Below are positions 1-9,064 of a DNA stretch of 37,576 nt, one piece after another. Below the pieces are notes generated by a model, which saw only the letters and a list, made by a program, of their open reading frames with translations, searched no databases and was not told the DNA's origin. Each line of letters opens with the position of its first letter. The first letter of the stretch is position 1. A program made the position numbers and the translations under genes. This DNA comes from Candidatus Servula neotermitis (GTDB taxonomy: Bacteria; Actinomycetota; Actinomycetes; Actinomycetales; Bifidobacteriaceae). The stretch spans positions 1 through 37,576 of the forward strand of contig JAITFB010000061.1 of the NCBI GenBank assembly GCA_031281695.1, written 5' to 3'.

Positions 1-1
1 T

Positions 2-1576
2 GGCATATTATTCTTGAGCGTTTTAGCCTTTCAAACTGTGGCTTATCAATTTAGTCCTCTATACCATGAACCGTTTAATCCAGATTTGACAATGTATATT
101 AATGTAGGTAGAGGCTGGATTAAGGGGATTATACCGTATGTCGATGTGTTGGACGCTAAGGGGCCTGCTTTGTTCGAGATCTTTGCTTTTTTGGCATGGG
201 CGAAATGGGATCATTACTTAGGGGTTTTTGTGCTGTGTTTTCTGATTAATTCTTTAAGCGCGGTCTACATTTATAAAATGTGTTGTTTGTGGTATGCGAA
301 AGTTGTAGCCCTTGTCATCTCAGTTTTAGCTTTAGCGGTCATGTTCAACATCTTTACTGGTCAGGCTAGTTTATGCACAGAAGTGTTTTTACTGCCGTTG
401 TTTGCGCTGCCAGCATACTATCTGATTGAATCCTTTATATCCAATTACCCCATTTCAGGATGGAACGCGGTAGCTATCGGCGGAATTCTCTGTATATTGT
501 TTTGGGCGAAGATTAGTCTAATTATTCCGTTATTAATTCCATTTGCGTGGTGGATGTTGATATTGAACCGTAAAATTGCTGAAACAAAACACTGCATAAC
601 TTTAAGGTTGATTCAAGTAATAATTTCGTTCATAGTCGGAAGTTTATTAGTTTGGACCCCTTTGTTACTGTCGAGAAATTTTGTAGGAATGTTGAATGTG
701 TATTTAGGCGGGGTTGCAAGCAATCATTCTTTAGGTTTTTCTTGGCGACAATTGGTTTGGACAACTTCTATTTACAACCTTCCGGGGAGCGGACATTCTT
801 TCGCACCAATTATTTGGTTATTTTGCTGGTTATGTTTTGTATTGCTAATTGTATCAAAACGTATCTCATTTCAGATTAAAACGATGGTGGTAGTATCTTA
901 TTTTTTGAGTGCTTTGCTTTGTAATTTTTACACATACGGTGCTACGACTCTAACCTTTCAATTTCAAATTATATACTTTGTAATTTTCGGATTGGCAGAT
1001 GTGAGTTACTGGTTGTCGATGAAACGCGTGACTCAAATGATAGGTATTTTGACATTTTTTCTAGTAAACTTGATGTTCGTGCTCCATACGTATAATCGAA
1101 TTACCCTTAATTATGCTGTGCGAGCAGATAAATCTATCGAAATACATACTGATAAAGTTGGAGATTATGAAGTGACATTTGCTAACACCACAATAGGTTA
1201 TTATTATTGCAACTTATCCAAACATTATTTTTCAAGCGATTTTTACTCTTGGGGTAATTTTGTCGCCAGCAATCAAATAGCATATTATTGTTGTGAAAAC
1301 CGAGATGCTTATGTGCTAGGAACCAATGTGTTTTATGCCTGGGCTCATCAGGACGAATCGCTGAAGGAAACATTGGACAATTCTACTCGGAAAAACGTTC
1401 TCGAAAACAAGTATAGATATGTAATGATATATTTATCTGATATTTCTAATGTCGAAGAAGACCTCAATTTTAAATTCTTGAAAAATTTAGGCTATGAAAT
1501 GGTTGAAATATTCAATTCAAGTTTCGCCGCTCCAGATCGAAGCTTCGCTGTTTTATTTGAATTACCACCAGCGTGA
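2..1576 (+). CDS. GT-C/GT39-like polytopic membrane glycosyltransferase-like protein (5'-truncated by window edge)
   Basis: Hydrophobic multi-TM ORF with motif 'DLTMYINVGRGWIKGIIPYVDVLDAKGPALFE', typical of GT-C family first-loop motifs (D..Y...G....G..PY.D...KGP). The frame is open to the window start; 'GILF' at codons 2-13 aligns with 'GILF' of the downstream paralogue, so the TTG at 14 is unlikely to be the true start. Confidence 0.65.
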   Translation, partial: GILFLSVLAFQTVAYQFSPLYHEPFNPDLTMYINVGRGWIKGIIPYVDVLDAKGPALFEIFAFLAWAKWDHYLGVFVLCFLINSLSAVYIYKMCCLWYAKVVALVISVLALAVMFNIFTGQASLCTEVFLLPLFALPAYYLIESFISNYPISGWNAVAIGGILCILFWAKISLIIPLLIPFAWWMLILNRKIAETKHCITLRLIQVIISFIVGSLLVWTPLLLSRNFVGMLNVYLGGVASNHSLGFSWRQLVWTTSIYNLPGSGHSFAPIIWLFCWLCFVLLIVSKRISFQIKTMVVVSYFLSALLCNFYTYGATTLTFQFQIIYFVIFGLADVSYWLSMKRVTQMIGILTFFLVNLMFVLHTYNRITLNYAVRADKSIEIHTDKVGDYEVTFANTTIGYYYCNLSKHYFSSDFYSWGNFVASNQIAYYCCENRDAYVLGTNVFYAWAHQDESLKETLDNSTRKNVLENKYRYVMIYLSDISNVEEDLNFKFLKNLGYEMVEIFNSSFAAPDRSFAVLFELPPA

Positions 1577-3252
1577 ATCTTGAATCAGTGTCGTGCAGCA
1601 AAGAGTCAGGTTTACGAAAGTTTATAAATAGAATTCCGCTTCCTCGCGTAGAAGATTTTTTAGCAGGCGGAATCTTATTTATATGTGTGGTTGTGTGCCA
1701 AATAGTATCTTTGCAGTTTAGTCCTCTGTGGATTGAGCCGTATAGTGGAGATTTGGCATTATACATGAATATGGGCACGCATTGGTTCGAAGGGGTTCGC
1801 CCTTATGCGGAGGTTATTGATACTAAAGGTCCAGCTTTATTTGAGTTATTTGCGTTATTAGAAATAATGGGATTGAATAATTACGTAAGTGTATTGTTTT
1901 TAGTTTGTGTGTTTTGGTTCATAGGTGCTTGGTACATCAAGAAACTTTGTTTGTTGTTTTATTCGAATTTTACTGCTTTGGTCCTCAGTGTGGCATGTAT
2001 AAGTTTTATGTCTGTTTTTGGTTTAGGTGGATCCGCTTTGTCGGTAGAACGCTTGATATTGCCTTTGTATATCATACCGTGGTATTACTTTTTCAAATTT
2101 TATCAAAGTGGGAAAATAATGTCACGTAAGGTTTCTTTAGGGATAGGGGCGCTATTGTCAATATTCTTTTGGATAAAATTCAGCTTGGTGATTGGAGTAT
2201 TAGTGCCTTTCGTTTATTGGGGTTATTGCGCTATGAGGAACTTGCGAACCGGAAATAGCATATTATTTCGACGAATGATCCAGATCTGTGCAAGTTTTAC
2301 CGGAGTGACGCTAATTATCTTTGTGCCTCTGATTTTCTCCGGTAATTTGTGCTCTATGTTGCAACATTACGGTTTAGCATTTTTTCAGAATTCGGGTATC
2401 GGTTTTGATTTAAAAAGGTTTATTAAGACGATTACCTTATATTTTTTTGTTCAAGAAAATTATTCATTAGCAGTTCTAGTGTCCGGAGCTGTACTAGTCT
2501 CTTCAATAGGTTTTGCTATGTCCAGATCAATTGATTATAAAATTAAACTTTTGTCTGTCGCATCTTATTTGTTTACTGGGATCGTTTGTAGTTTTTATTG
2601 GCCAGGAGCCACATCTCTCACTTTCATTTATCAGTTGGTTTGGGTTTTCATTTCTAGCGGCAGTTTTTATAAGCAATATTTTCGATCTGTTCGTTTTCGG
2701 CGGAGGTTGTTTGTTGTATTATCGTTAGGATTTTGTTTTAGTTGCCTTGCTAATATTTATGACCACAATACGAGCTTAGTCACCGTTCGATTTGACCAAC
2801 CTATCGAAAACAATATTTCAGTTGACCAAAGTTTCACCGTCCAATCATCCAATATCACGCCCGCGTATCACTATTGTTATTTGTCAAATCAATTTGAAAA
2901 AGAGTCCACCTTGATGTTAACTGATTATGAGACTGCGAACCATATTTCATATTATGGTTGCATTGAGCCATCAACGGCTTATGTTTATCCTACCAACTTG
3001 CATTACGCTCAATTGATTCATGACAATAGTTTTCGTGATATACTTAATGAAAACGTGCGAAAACAGCTATCCGATGGGGTTTATAAACAGGTTTTGTTGG
3101 ATGTAAACGATTTAAAAAATTTTCAAAATAATACGTGGGTAAAAATATTGTACGGTTACGGTTTTGAGCTGAAGGAAATATATCGTTCGACATTACCTGT
3201 ATACTCTAATAAAGGTTATCAGTTTCGATGTTTATTTGCTGTGCGACATTGA
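1573..3252 (+). CDS. GT-C/GT39-like polytopic membrane glycosyltransferase-like protein (paralogue of preceding gene)
   Basis: Multi-TM protein with 'DLALYMNMGTHWFEGVRPYAEVIDTKGPALFELFALL' matching the upstream ORF; GTG start overlaps the upstream TGA (GTGA), suggesting translational coupling. Confidence 0.65.
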   Translation: MNLESVSCSKESGLRKFINRIPLPRVEDFLAGGILFICVVVCQIVSLQFSPLWIEPYSGDLALYMNMGTHWFEGVRPYAEVIDTKGPALFELFALLEIMGLNNYVSVLFLVCVFWFIGAWYIKKLCLLFYSNFTALVLSVACISFMSVFGLGGSALSVERLILPLYIIPWYYFFKFYQSGKIMSRKVSLGIGALLSIFFWIKFSLVIGVLVPFVYWGYCAMRNLRTGNSILFRRMIQICASFTGVTLIIFVPLIFSGNLCSMLQHYGLAFFQNSGIGFDLKRFIKTITLYFFVQENYSLAVLVSGAVLVSSIGFAMSRSIDYKIKLLSVASYLFTGIVCSFYWPGATSLTFIYQLVWVFISSGSFYKQYFRSVRFRRRLFVVLSLGFCFSCLANIYDHNTSLVTVRFDQPIENNISVDQSFTVQSSNITPAYHYCYLSNQFEKESTLMLTDYETANHISYYGCIEPSTAYVYPTNLHYAQLIHDNSFRDILNENVRKQLSDGVYKQVLLDVNDLKNFQNNTWVKILYGYGFELKEIYRSTLPVYSNKGYQFRCLFAVRH

Positions 3253-3404
3253 TTCTCTATATAGGTTTTCGGCATTATCTTAATCAGATCAGATGATTAA
3301 TATATTGATTGAAATTTTCGCTTTTCGACAAAAATTGCCGGGGCTACCCCCCATTAGTAAAAATAGTGACAACTATGCTAGGTAAAATGAAAGAAAGGAG
3401 TAAA

Positions 3405-4400
3405 TTGACAGGTGAAATTGTAATATACCAAAGAAATGGCTTGCCGGAAATAGAGGCGAGGCTAGAAAATGAGACTGTATGGTTAAGTCAACAACAAATG
3501 GCATCTTTGTACAATACCGCTCGTACGAATGTCGTTGAACACATCAAACACATATATGCGGATAAGGAATTAGAGGAAGTTTCAACCTGTCGGAATTTCC
3601 GACAGGTTCGAATGGAGGGGGAGCGAGAAGTTGCAAGAGAGATTCCCTTTTACAATTTAGATATGATTATCTCGCTCGGTTATCGTATCAACAGTAAAAC
3701 AGCGACCGCTTTCCGACAATGGGCAACAATCCGACTAAAAGAATACATTATCAAAGGTTTTGTGGTGGACGATTATCGCCTGAAAGAACTGGGTGGTGGA
3801 AAATACTGGAAAGAATTGTTAGATCGAATTCGAGATATTCGTTCATCCGAAAAAGTGTTGTATCGTCAAGTTTTAGATTTATACGCCACCAGCGTGGATT
3901 ATGACCCTAAAACCGAGACGACGTCAATGTTCTTTAAGACTGTTCAAAATAAATTGCATTATGCTGTTAATTTACATACGGCCGCGGAGACGATTTTCGA
4001 AAGGGCAGATAGCACTAAAGATTTCATGGGGTTGAGTACATTTCAAGGAGATTTACCAGTTAAATCAGAAGTGACAGTTGCCAAAAATTATTTGAATGAA
4101 GACGAAATTTTCCGGTTGAATCGTTTAGTCTCGGCGTTTTTTGATTTGGCTGAAATTAAGGCTCAAGAACATATTCCCATGACTATGAAAGACTGGGCTG
4201 ATGAATTAGACAAATTTGTTGAGAGCTATGGCAAAGGTAGATTATTAAATGCCGGAAAAATTTCTAAACGACAAGCTGAAGATAAAGCTATACAGGAGTA
4301 TAAGAAATTTCAGCAGAACACTTTAAGTAGCGTAGAAAAGGAGTATTTGGAGAACTTGAAAGATATAGAGCATAAAGCCAAAAAACGGATAAAGAGTTAG
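3405..4400 (+). CDS. RhuM-family (virulence protein RhuM-like) protein
   Basis: 'GEIVIYQRNGLPEIEARLENETVWLSQQQMASLYNTARTNVVEHIKHIY...FYNLDMIISLGYRINSKTATAFRQWATIRLKEYIIKGFVVDDYRLKE' is the characteristic RhuM family sequence. The track starts at TTG 3309; AAAGGAG at 3394-3400 precedes an in-frame TTG at 3405, the more likely start (alternatives ATG 3375 and 3387). Confidence 0.85.
   Translation: MTGEIVIYQRNGLPEIEARLENETVWLSQQQMASLYNTARTNVVEHIKHIYADKELEEVSTCRNFRQVRMEGEREVAREIPFYNLDMIISLGYRINSKTATAFRQWATIRLKEYIIKGFVVDDYRLKELGGGKYWKELLDRIRDIRSSEKVLYRQVLDLYATSVDYDPKTETTSMFFKTVQNKLHYAVNLHTAAETIFERADSTKDFMGLSTFQGDLPVKSEVTVAKNYLNEDEIFRLNRLVSAFFDLAEIKAQEHIPMTMKDWADELDKFVESYGKGRLLNAGKISKRQAEDKAIQEYKKFQQNTLSSVEKEYLENLKDIEHKAKKRIKS
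3584..3608. repeat. 25-bp palindrome (12-bp perfect arms, 1-nt centre) inside the RhuM-family CDS
   Basis: AACCTGTCGGAA-T-TTCCGACAGGTT read directly from the sequence. Confidence 0.95.
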
Positions 4401-4467
4401 AGCAAAATATTCTCTTACGTCTGATCGCTAGCCGCAACTTGTTCTTTGCTAATATAATAATATATCT

Positions 4468-5316
4468 GTGATACGAGATGTTTATTTTGCTGACAATTTG
4501 TCGGTGTTGGAGCAATTGCCGAGCGAGTTGGTTCAGTTGATTTATATTGACCCACCGTTTAATACCGGGAAGAAACAAGTTCGCAATAACATCAAGACTG
4601 TGCGTTCAGAGCAAGGCGACCATAGTGGGTTTGGTGGGAAAGTTTACCGAACAGAGTTTCTGTCTCAATCTAGTTATGATGATGCTTTTACAGATTTTTG
4701 GGCGTTTTTGAAGCCTAGATTGATTGAAGCCCACCGGTTGTTAAAAGAAACTGGAACGTTGTATCTACATTTAGACTATCGAGAAGTGCATTATGCTAAA
4801 GTGGAACTAGATAAAATTTTTGGGCGAGAAAATTTTTTGAACGAAATTATTTGGGCTTACGATTTCGGTGCCAAGTCCAAAAAACGCTGGCCAACCAAAC
4901 ATGACAATATACTGGTCTATGTTAAAAATCTGCAGAAGTATTATTTTAATTCTGAAAGAGTGGATCGCGAACCTTATATGGCACCCGGTTTAGTGACTGC
5001 CGAACAAGTTAAACGTGGAAAATTACCGACCGACACTTGGTGGAGTACTATTGTTTCGCCGACCGGCCAAGAAAAAACTGGATACCCCACTCAAAAACCC
5101 TTGAAAATTCTCAAACGAATTATTAACGCTAGTTCTGATAGCGATGATTTGGTTTTAGATTTTTTTGCTGGTTCTGGAACTACTGGGCAAGCCGCTTTTG
5201 AATTAGGTCGACAGTTTGTATTGATTGACAATAATATTCAAGCGATTGAAACCATGAAAAAACGTTTCGCTGGACTGCCAGTGAATTTTCATAATAAAAT
5301 CGATAAAGGAGGATAG
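4468..5316 (+). CDS. Site-specific DNA methyltransferase (beta-type motif order, N6-adenine/N4-cytosine class)
   Basis: 'LIYIDPPFNTG' (DPPF motif) upstream of 'LVLDFFAGSGTTGQAAFELGR' (FxGxG motif) and 'GYPTQKPLKILKRII'. Confidence 0.88.
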   Translation: MIRDVYFADNLSVLEQLPSELVQLIYIDPPFNTGKKQVRNNIKTVRSEQGDHSGFGGKVYRTEFLSQSSYDDAFTDFWAFLKPRLIEAHRLLKETGTLYLHLDYREVHYAKVELDKIFGRENFLNEIIWAYDFGAKSKKRWPTKHDNILVYVKNLQKYYFNSERVDREPYMAPGLVTAEQVKRGKLPTDTWWSTIVSPTGQEKTGYPTQKPLKILKRIINASSDSDDLVLDFFAGSGTTGQAAFELGRQFVLIDNNIQAIETMKKRFAGLPVNFHNKIDKGG

Positions 5317-5318
5317 TT

Positions 5319-5849
5319 ATGTATTATAAGACTTCGTACACTGCGCCGATTGGATCTCTAACTTTAGTTAGCGATGGACAAAATTTAGTGAGCATTCTGT
5401 TTGAACGTTCTGCCCGTCCTAGTCCAATTTTACAAAATGATCTGATCTTACAAGATGGCTTGCCAGTATTTGATTTGACTCGAAATTGGCTGGATCGCTA
5501 TTTTTCAAGACAACGACCGAAAACCTCTGAATTGCCGTTGCTGTTTACCGGCAGTGAATTTCAGCAAACTGTGTGGCAGATTTTACAAACTATTCCTTAC
5601 GGCGAGGTAATGAGTTACGGCGAAATTGCTAAAACGGTCGCGCAAAAATTCGGCAAAGTTCGGATGTCGGCTCAAGCGGTTGGCGGAGCGGTAGGGCATA
5701 ACCCGATCCCAATCGTTATTCCATGTCACAGAGTAGTGGGTGCCAACGGAAGTCTGACTGGTTATGGCGGCGGAATAATGACTAAAGTGAGATTGCTGGA
5801 GTTAGAAGGCACAGATTTGAGTAATATGTTTTTGCCTAAGAAAAACTGA
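5319..5849 (+). CDS. ogt: Methylated-DNA--[protein]-cysteine S-methyltransferase (O6-alkylguanine repair)
   Basis: Active-site motif 'IPIVIPCHRVVGANGSLTGYGGG' and 'FQQTVWQILQTIPYGEVMSYGEIA'; ATG 2 nt after the MTase stop, with AAAGGAGG upstream. Confidence 0.92.
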   Translation: MYYKTSYTAPIGSLTLVSDGQNLVSILFERSARPSPILQNDLILQDGLPVFDLTRNWLDRYFSRQRPKTSELPLLFTGSEFQQTVWQILQTIPYGEVMSYGEIAKTVAQKFGKVRMSAQAVGGAVGHNPIPIVIPCHRVVGANGSLTGYGGGIMTKVRLLELEGTDLSNMFLPKKN

Positions 5850-5919
5850 CTAAGTTATTCTGATGGTTTTCAAGTTTAGAATTATTTTCCTCAAGTTGAG
5901 GTCTGCCTAAACTGTAAAC

Positions 5920-6684
5920 ATGACGAAAACTTTCGTAAAACGGTGGGATTTGGCTCCTGAAGGTTTGTTTGCTAGTGAGTATATGGGCCTAGAGTGGTTG
6001 AATGTGCCTGGAGGCCCACGAGTTGTTCGTCCAATTTGTTATGACCAATCTCATATTGAGCTGGAACTCTTGAAGGAAGGTCCTCCGACTCCAGATCATG
6101 CATTTGAATTTGGACGACGACTCAAAATTTTGCATAATAGTCATACCCCCTCTGCAATTCCACGATTATACGGTCAATCTCCGTATCGTAATCAGTTGTT
6201 TTTTGGTCCTCAACGACGCCCCTTGATATTTCAAATGCGGCCAACCGATAATTTTTTCGATTATTTTGTTCAGTCAAAAATGGAACCCCTGTTTGGATAT
6301 GCCGGGACTATGGTCAATGCAGCAGACCGGAAACTGTTTGATCGAGCGGTCTCGAAGTGTCAATCTCAAGGAATGATACTCTTTGATTCGGCAATTGTCC
6401 ATGGCGATCTATGGGGCGGCAATGTTTTTTGGACTGCGGAAGCGGCTATAATGATTGACCCTGCTGCGCGAACTGGCCACCCTTTTGAAGATTTAGCGAT
6501 GCTGGATTTGTTTGGAGTCAATTTCTTTACCCAAATCTTGCAAGGGTATTTCAACGACAATTTGCCAACTGATTTAGAGTACCAATTTAAATTGCATAAT
6601 CTATTTCCGATTTTAGCGCACGCGGTTTTATTTGGCGGAGGGTATTATAGTCAATTTTTGTCAAATTTATATTATTTAGCTTAA
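5920..6684 (+). CDS. Fructosamine kinase family / aminoglycoside-phosphotransferase-like protein
   Basis: 'AIVHGDLWGGNVFWTAEAAIMIDPAARTGHPFEDLAMLDLFG' matches the catalytic HGDLWxGN...IDPAxxxGHxExDLAM pattern of fructosamine-3-kinase-like proteins. Confidence 0.8.
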   Translation: MTKTFVKRWDLAPEGLFASEYMGLEWLNVPGGPRVVRPICYDQSHIELELLKEGPPTPDHAFEFGRRLKILHNSHTPSAIPRLYGQSPYRNQLFFGPQRRPLIFQMRPTDNFFDYFVQSKMEPLFGYAGTMVNAADRKLFDRAVSKCQSQGMILFDSAIVHGDLWGGNVFWTAEAAIMIDPAARTGHPFEDLAMLDLFGVNFFTQILQGYFNDNLPTDLEYQFKLHNLFPILAHAVLFGGGYYSQFLSNLYYLA

Positions 6685-6711
6685 GTCTCATGGCATTGAA
6701 CGTCATTGTGA

Positions 6712-6870
6712 CTAAAAGGCCAAGATGAGGCGATTGGTTTAGATCCTCTCCTTCCTTCTGGTCATCCGAATGAATGCTTAAGCGGTCTAGCTTTACGATT
6801 AATTTTGTTTGGTGTACTGGGTGCTGTAAAAATACTTTCATCGTATCTTCAGATTTGGAGTAATCAATAA
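6712..6870 (+). pseudogene. Possible decayed coding remnant without an in-frame start
   Basis: 52-codon open stretch 'LKGQDEAIGLDPLLPSGHPNECLSGLALRLILFGVLGAVKILSSYLQIWSNQ*' that reads protein-like. A short ATG reading (MALNVIVTKRPR*) at 6690 sits in another frame directly before it. No family recognised. Confidence 0.25.
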
Positions 6871-6917
6871 TGTCACTAGTTCAAAAGATTCACTGTAATT
6901 TTTGGAATTTATAATCA

Positions 6918-6955
6918 AGCCGCCATCGCCAGTTGGTTAGCTAGTGATGGCGGCT
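6918..6955. terminator. Stem-loop in convergent intergenic region (candidate terminator)
   Basis: AGCCGCCATCGC ... GTGATGGCGGCT, 12-bp stem with one G-U, 14-nt loop, between convergent genes ending at 6684 (+) and 7001 (-). There is no strong T-tract on either strand. Confidence 0.5.
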
Positions 6956-7000
6956 GAAATTTGAATGAACTCTTGCGGCTCAATCGGGTATTTCGCAATA

Positions 7001-8419
7001 TTAATTTTGGAGATTGATGCCGCCGCTCACGCCCTGAATTTTGATATCTACAACGGGATTCCCAGGGTACGTAAAGTCATTTTCAGCATGACCTTTCAAA
7101 CCGTTTAGGTCATAACTAAGATCGCCTGATACTAAGTCGGCATCAACGTTCACCCCAGAGCCTTTGGGTAACTTGAGAGTGATATCGCTTGACACGTAGT
7201 CAATATCGATCTTCGTTGAAGGCTGAAGTTTCTCTAAATTGATTTGCGATTTGCCTGAAACCTGGTGTAGATTCATGGACGAGGTGGCTCCATTGAGGCT
7301 TAGTTCCCCAGAGACAGTGCTCAATACGAGCGTTTGCGAGTCGATTTCAGACACTTTCATATCGCCCGATACATTTTCCAAGGTCATGCTATCCCCTGAA
7401 ATATTGCCGTCAATGTCATTTACAGCGCTTAATTTGATTTGATGGTATTGTTTTTCAGGTAAATATAGTTTTACGTTCTCCGTTTCATGATTACCGAGCC
7501 AACTAAAAATTCCCGAAATAAAATTCCAATTAAAGATTCCCAAATTTTGATTGGTCAGATTGAGGGTTCGTTGATCCGAAGCATAATTCGCTTGATATCG
7601 CTGGATATTACGTCCTTGATAAGTCATATAAGGTTGTCCCGCGGTTTTTTCAATTTCGATTGACCCTGGGGAATTGACATTAATGTTCTCGACTTCGGCA
7701 GGAAATTCGAATTTAGTTTCGGATACAGTTGGTGGATTGAAATAATCTATCGCGACGAAAACGCCTGCTAAAGATATTGCGCAGGCTAACCCAGCCCCAC
7801 TGATTATATGCCAACGCTTTTTGAAAAACGGCAGGGATAAGGTTGGAGGAGTGATCCGATTGGGACTGTCGAAAATTCGTTTGTGATAGTTCAAAATACC
7901 CACGAGAAAACGAGCTTCTAATTGGGTAAATTTAATTAAGGGATAGACCAACAATAAGCCAAAAAATATCATTCCTACAATTCCGAAAGTGTAAGCAACC
8001 CCTTCGAAAGCGCTGTAGAACCAACCTGCTCCGGTTACGCTGGACACTAAATTGATTATAATATACACCGTTGCGCCGACTGTCAAAGCCAAGATCACTG
8101 CCCAGAACGTTAAAACGATAATGACTGTGACAGGAATAACCCATGAGAATACAAATACGTCCAAAACGATTAGGCCAAATTTTGACATCTCACTGTTAGT
8201 TTCGGAATTATTTTTCTCAACATCATTTTCTATATATTCTTTCGCAATCTCGAATGGTTGCCCGAGATTATTGGCGATTTGTTCTTCAGTTAAATTCGAA
8301 TCTGCTTCCTGAAAGTGTCTTTCGAATTCGCTGAGAATTTCTTTAATTTGAGGTTCGGAGGCACCGAGTAGTAACAACGCCTCCCTAAATTGTTTTAACC
8401 ACTTGGTTTTAGCATTCAT
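7001..8419 (-). CDS. HAAS/DUF1700-type N-terminal domain + TM segments + DUF4097-like beta-repeat membrane protein
   Basis: N-terminus 'WLKQFREALLLLGASEPQIKEILSEFERHFQEA...TEEQIANNLGQPFEIAKEY' (HAAS-like), several TM segments, C-terminus 'IDGNISGDSMTLENVSGDMKVSEIDSQTLVLSTVSGELSLNGATSSMNLHQVSGKSQI' (DUF4097-like). RBS AAAGGAG upstream. Confidence 0.8.
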   Translation of the reverse strand: MNAKTKWLKQFREALLLLGASEPQIKEILSEFERHFQEADSNLTEEQIANNLGQPFEIAKEYIENDVEKNNSETNSEMSKFGLIVLDVFVFSWVIPVTVIIVLTFWAVILALTVGATVYIIINLVSSVTGAGWFYSAFEGVAYTFGIVGMIFFGLLLVYPLIKFTQLEARFLVGILNYHKRIFDSPNRITPPTLSLPFFKKRWHIISGAGLACAISLAGVFVAIDYFNPPTVSETKFEFPAEVENINVNSPGSIEIEKTAGQPYMTYQGRNIQRYQANYASDQRTLNLTNQNLGIFNWNFISGIFSWLGNHETENVKLYLPEKQYHQIKLSAVNDIDGNISGDSMTLENVSGDMKVSEIDSQTLVLSTVSGELSLNGATSSMNLHQVSGKSQINLEKLQPSTKIDIDYVSSDITLKLPKGSGVNVDADLVSGDLSYDLNGLKGHAENDFTYPGNPVVDIKIQGVSGGINLQN

Positions 8420-8780
8420 TATTGTCTCCTTTCTGATTGCTGTGAATAAGGTGGTTCATGGCTTTCTGGAAATCAAGCCAATCATTTTCTTGGCACTTTT
8501 TTTCTTCCATCCCAGCGTGCGTGAGTTTGTAATATTTTCGAGCTGGACCTCCGCTGGTTGAGTCTTCTAAATGACTTTCAATTAAGCCGTTGTCTTTCAG
8601 CCTTTTTAATAATGGATAGATAGTTCCTTCAGTAACACTGATGGTTTGGGATACCAGTTTAACTAATTCATAACCGTATCGATCAACGCCCTGAGCGAGA
8701 ACTTCTAGAATACAGAGCTCCAATGCCCCCTTTTTTAATTGGGTGATTGCAGCGTCACGATTGCCGAGTTTTAGTGCCAT
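8409..8780 (-). CDS. PadR-family transcriptional regulator
   Basis: 'QLKKGALELCILEVLAQGVDRYGYELVKLVSQTISVTEGTIYPLLKRLKDNGLIESHLEDSTSGGPARKYYKLTHAG' is a canonical PadR winged-helix sequence; overlaps the next gene by 11 bp. Confidence 0.92.
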   Translation of the reverse strand: MALKLGNRDAAITQLKKGALELCILEVLAQGVDRYGYELVKLVSQTISVTEGTIYPLLKRLKDNGLIESHLEDSTSGGPARKYYKLTHAGMEEKKCQENDWLDFQKAMNHLIHSNQKGDNNEC

Positions 8781-9064
8781 ATATTATTAGGTTATACAAG
8801 GTAGTTGGTTAAGCCAAGTAGAATTTCAATATTATTATGAATTCTTCATGCGAAGTCGTTTTGGCGTAAGTAAATTCAATTCGCAATTAATAGTTAACAG
8901 TCCACAATCGGTGATTTTATCTGTCATAGCGTTAACGCATATATTTTGGATTTAGTACTGTTACGGAATCAAATCATCTACCTGAAATGATAATTCTCAG
9001 TCCTCAAAATCTAATGTAATTATTGATTATCAATTGATAACTATAAATTGGAAGCGCTGGCTAG

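Noticed and set aside
652-879. Small + strand ORF (75 aa) within the first GT-C-like gene
   Set aside because: Out-of-frame overlap with a well-supported membrane-protein CDS; no recognisable motif.
6587-6841. 84-aa minus-strand ORF between the kinase-like gene and the DUF4097 gene
   Set aside because: Overlaps the kinase 3' end, lacks a family signal, and the + strand reading 6712-6870 looks more protein-like.
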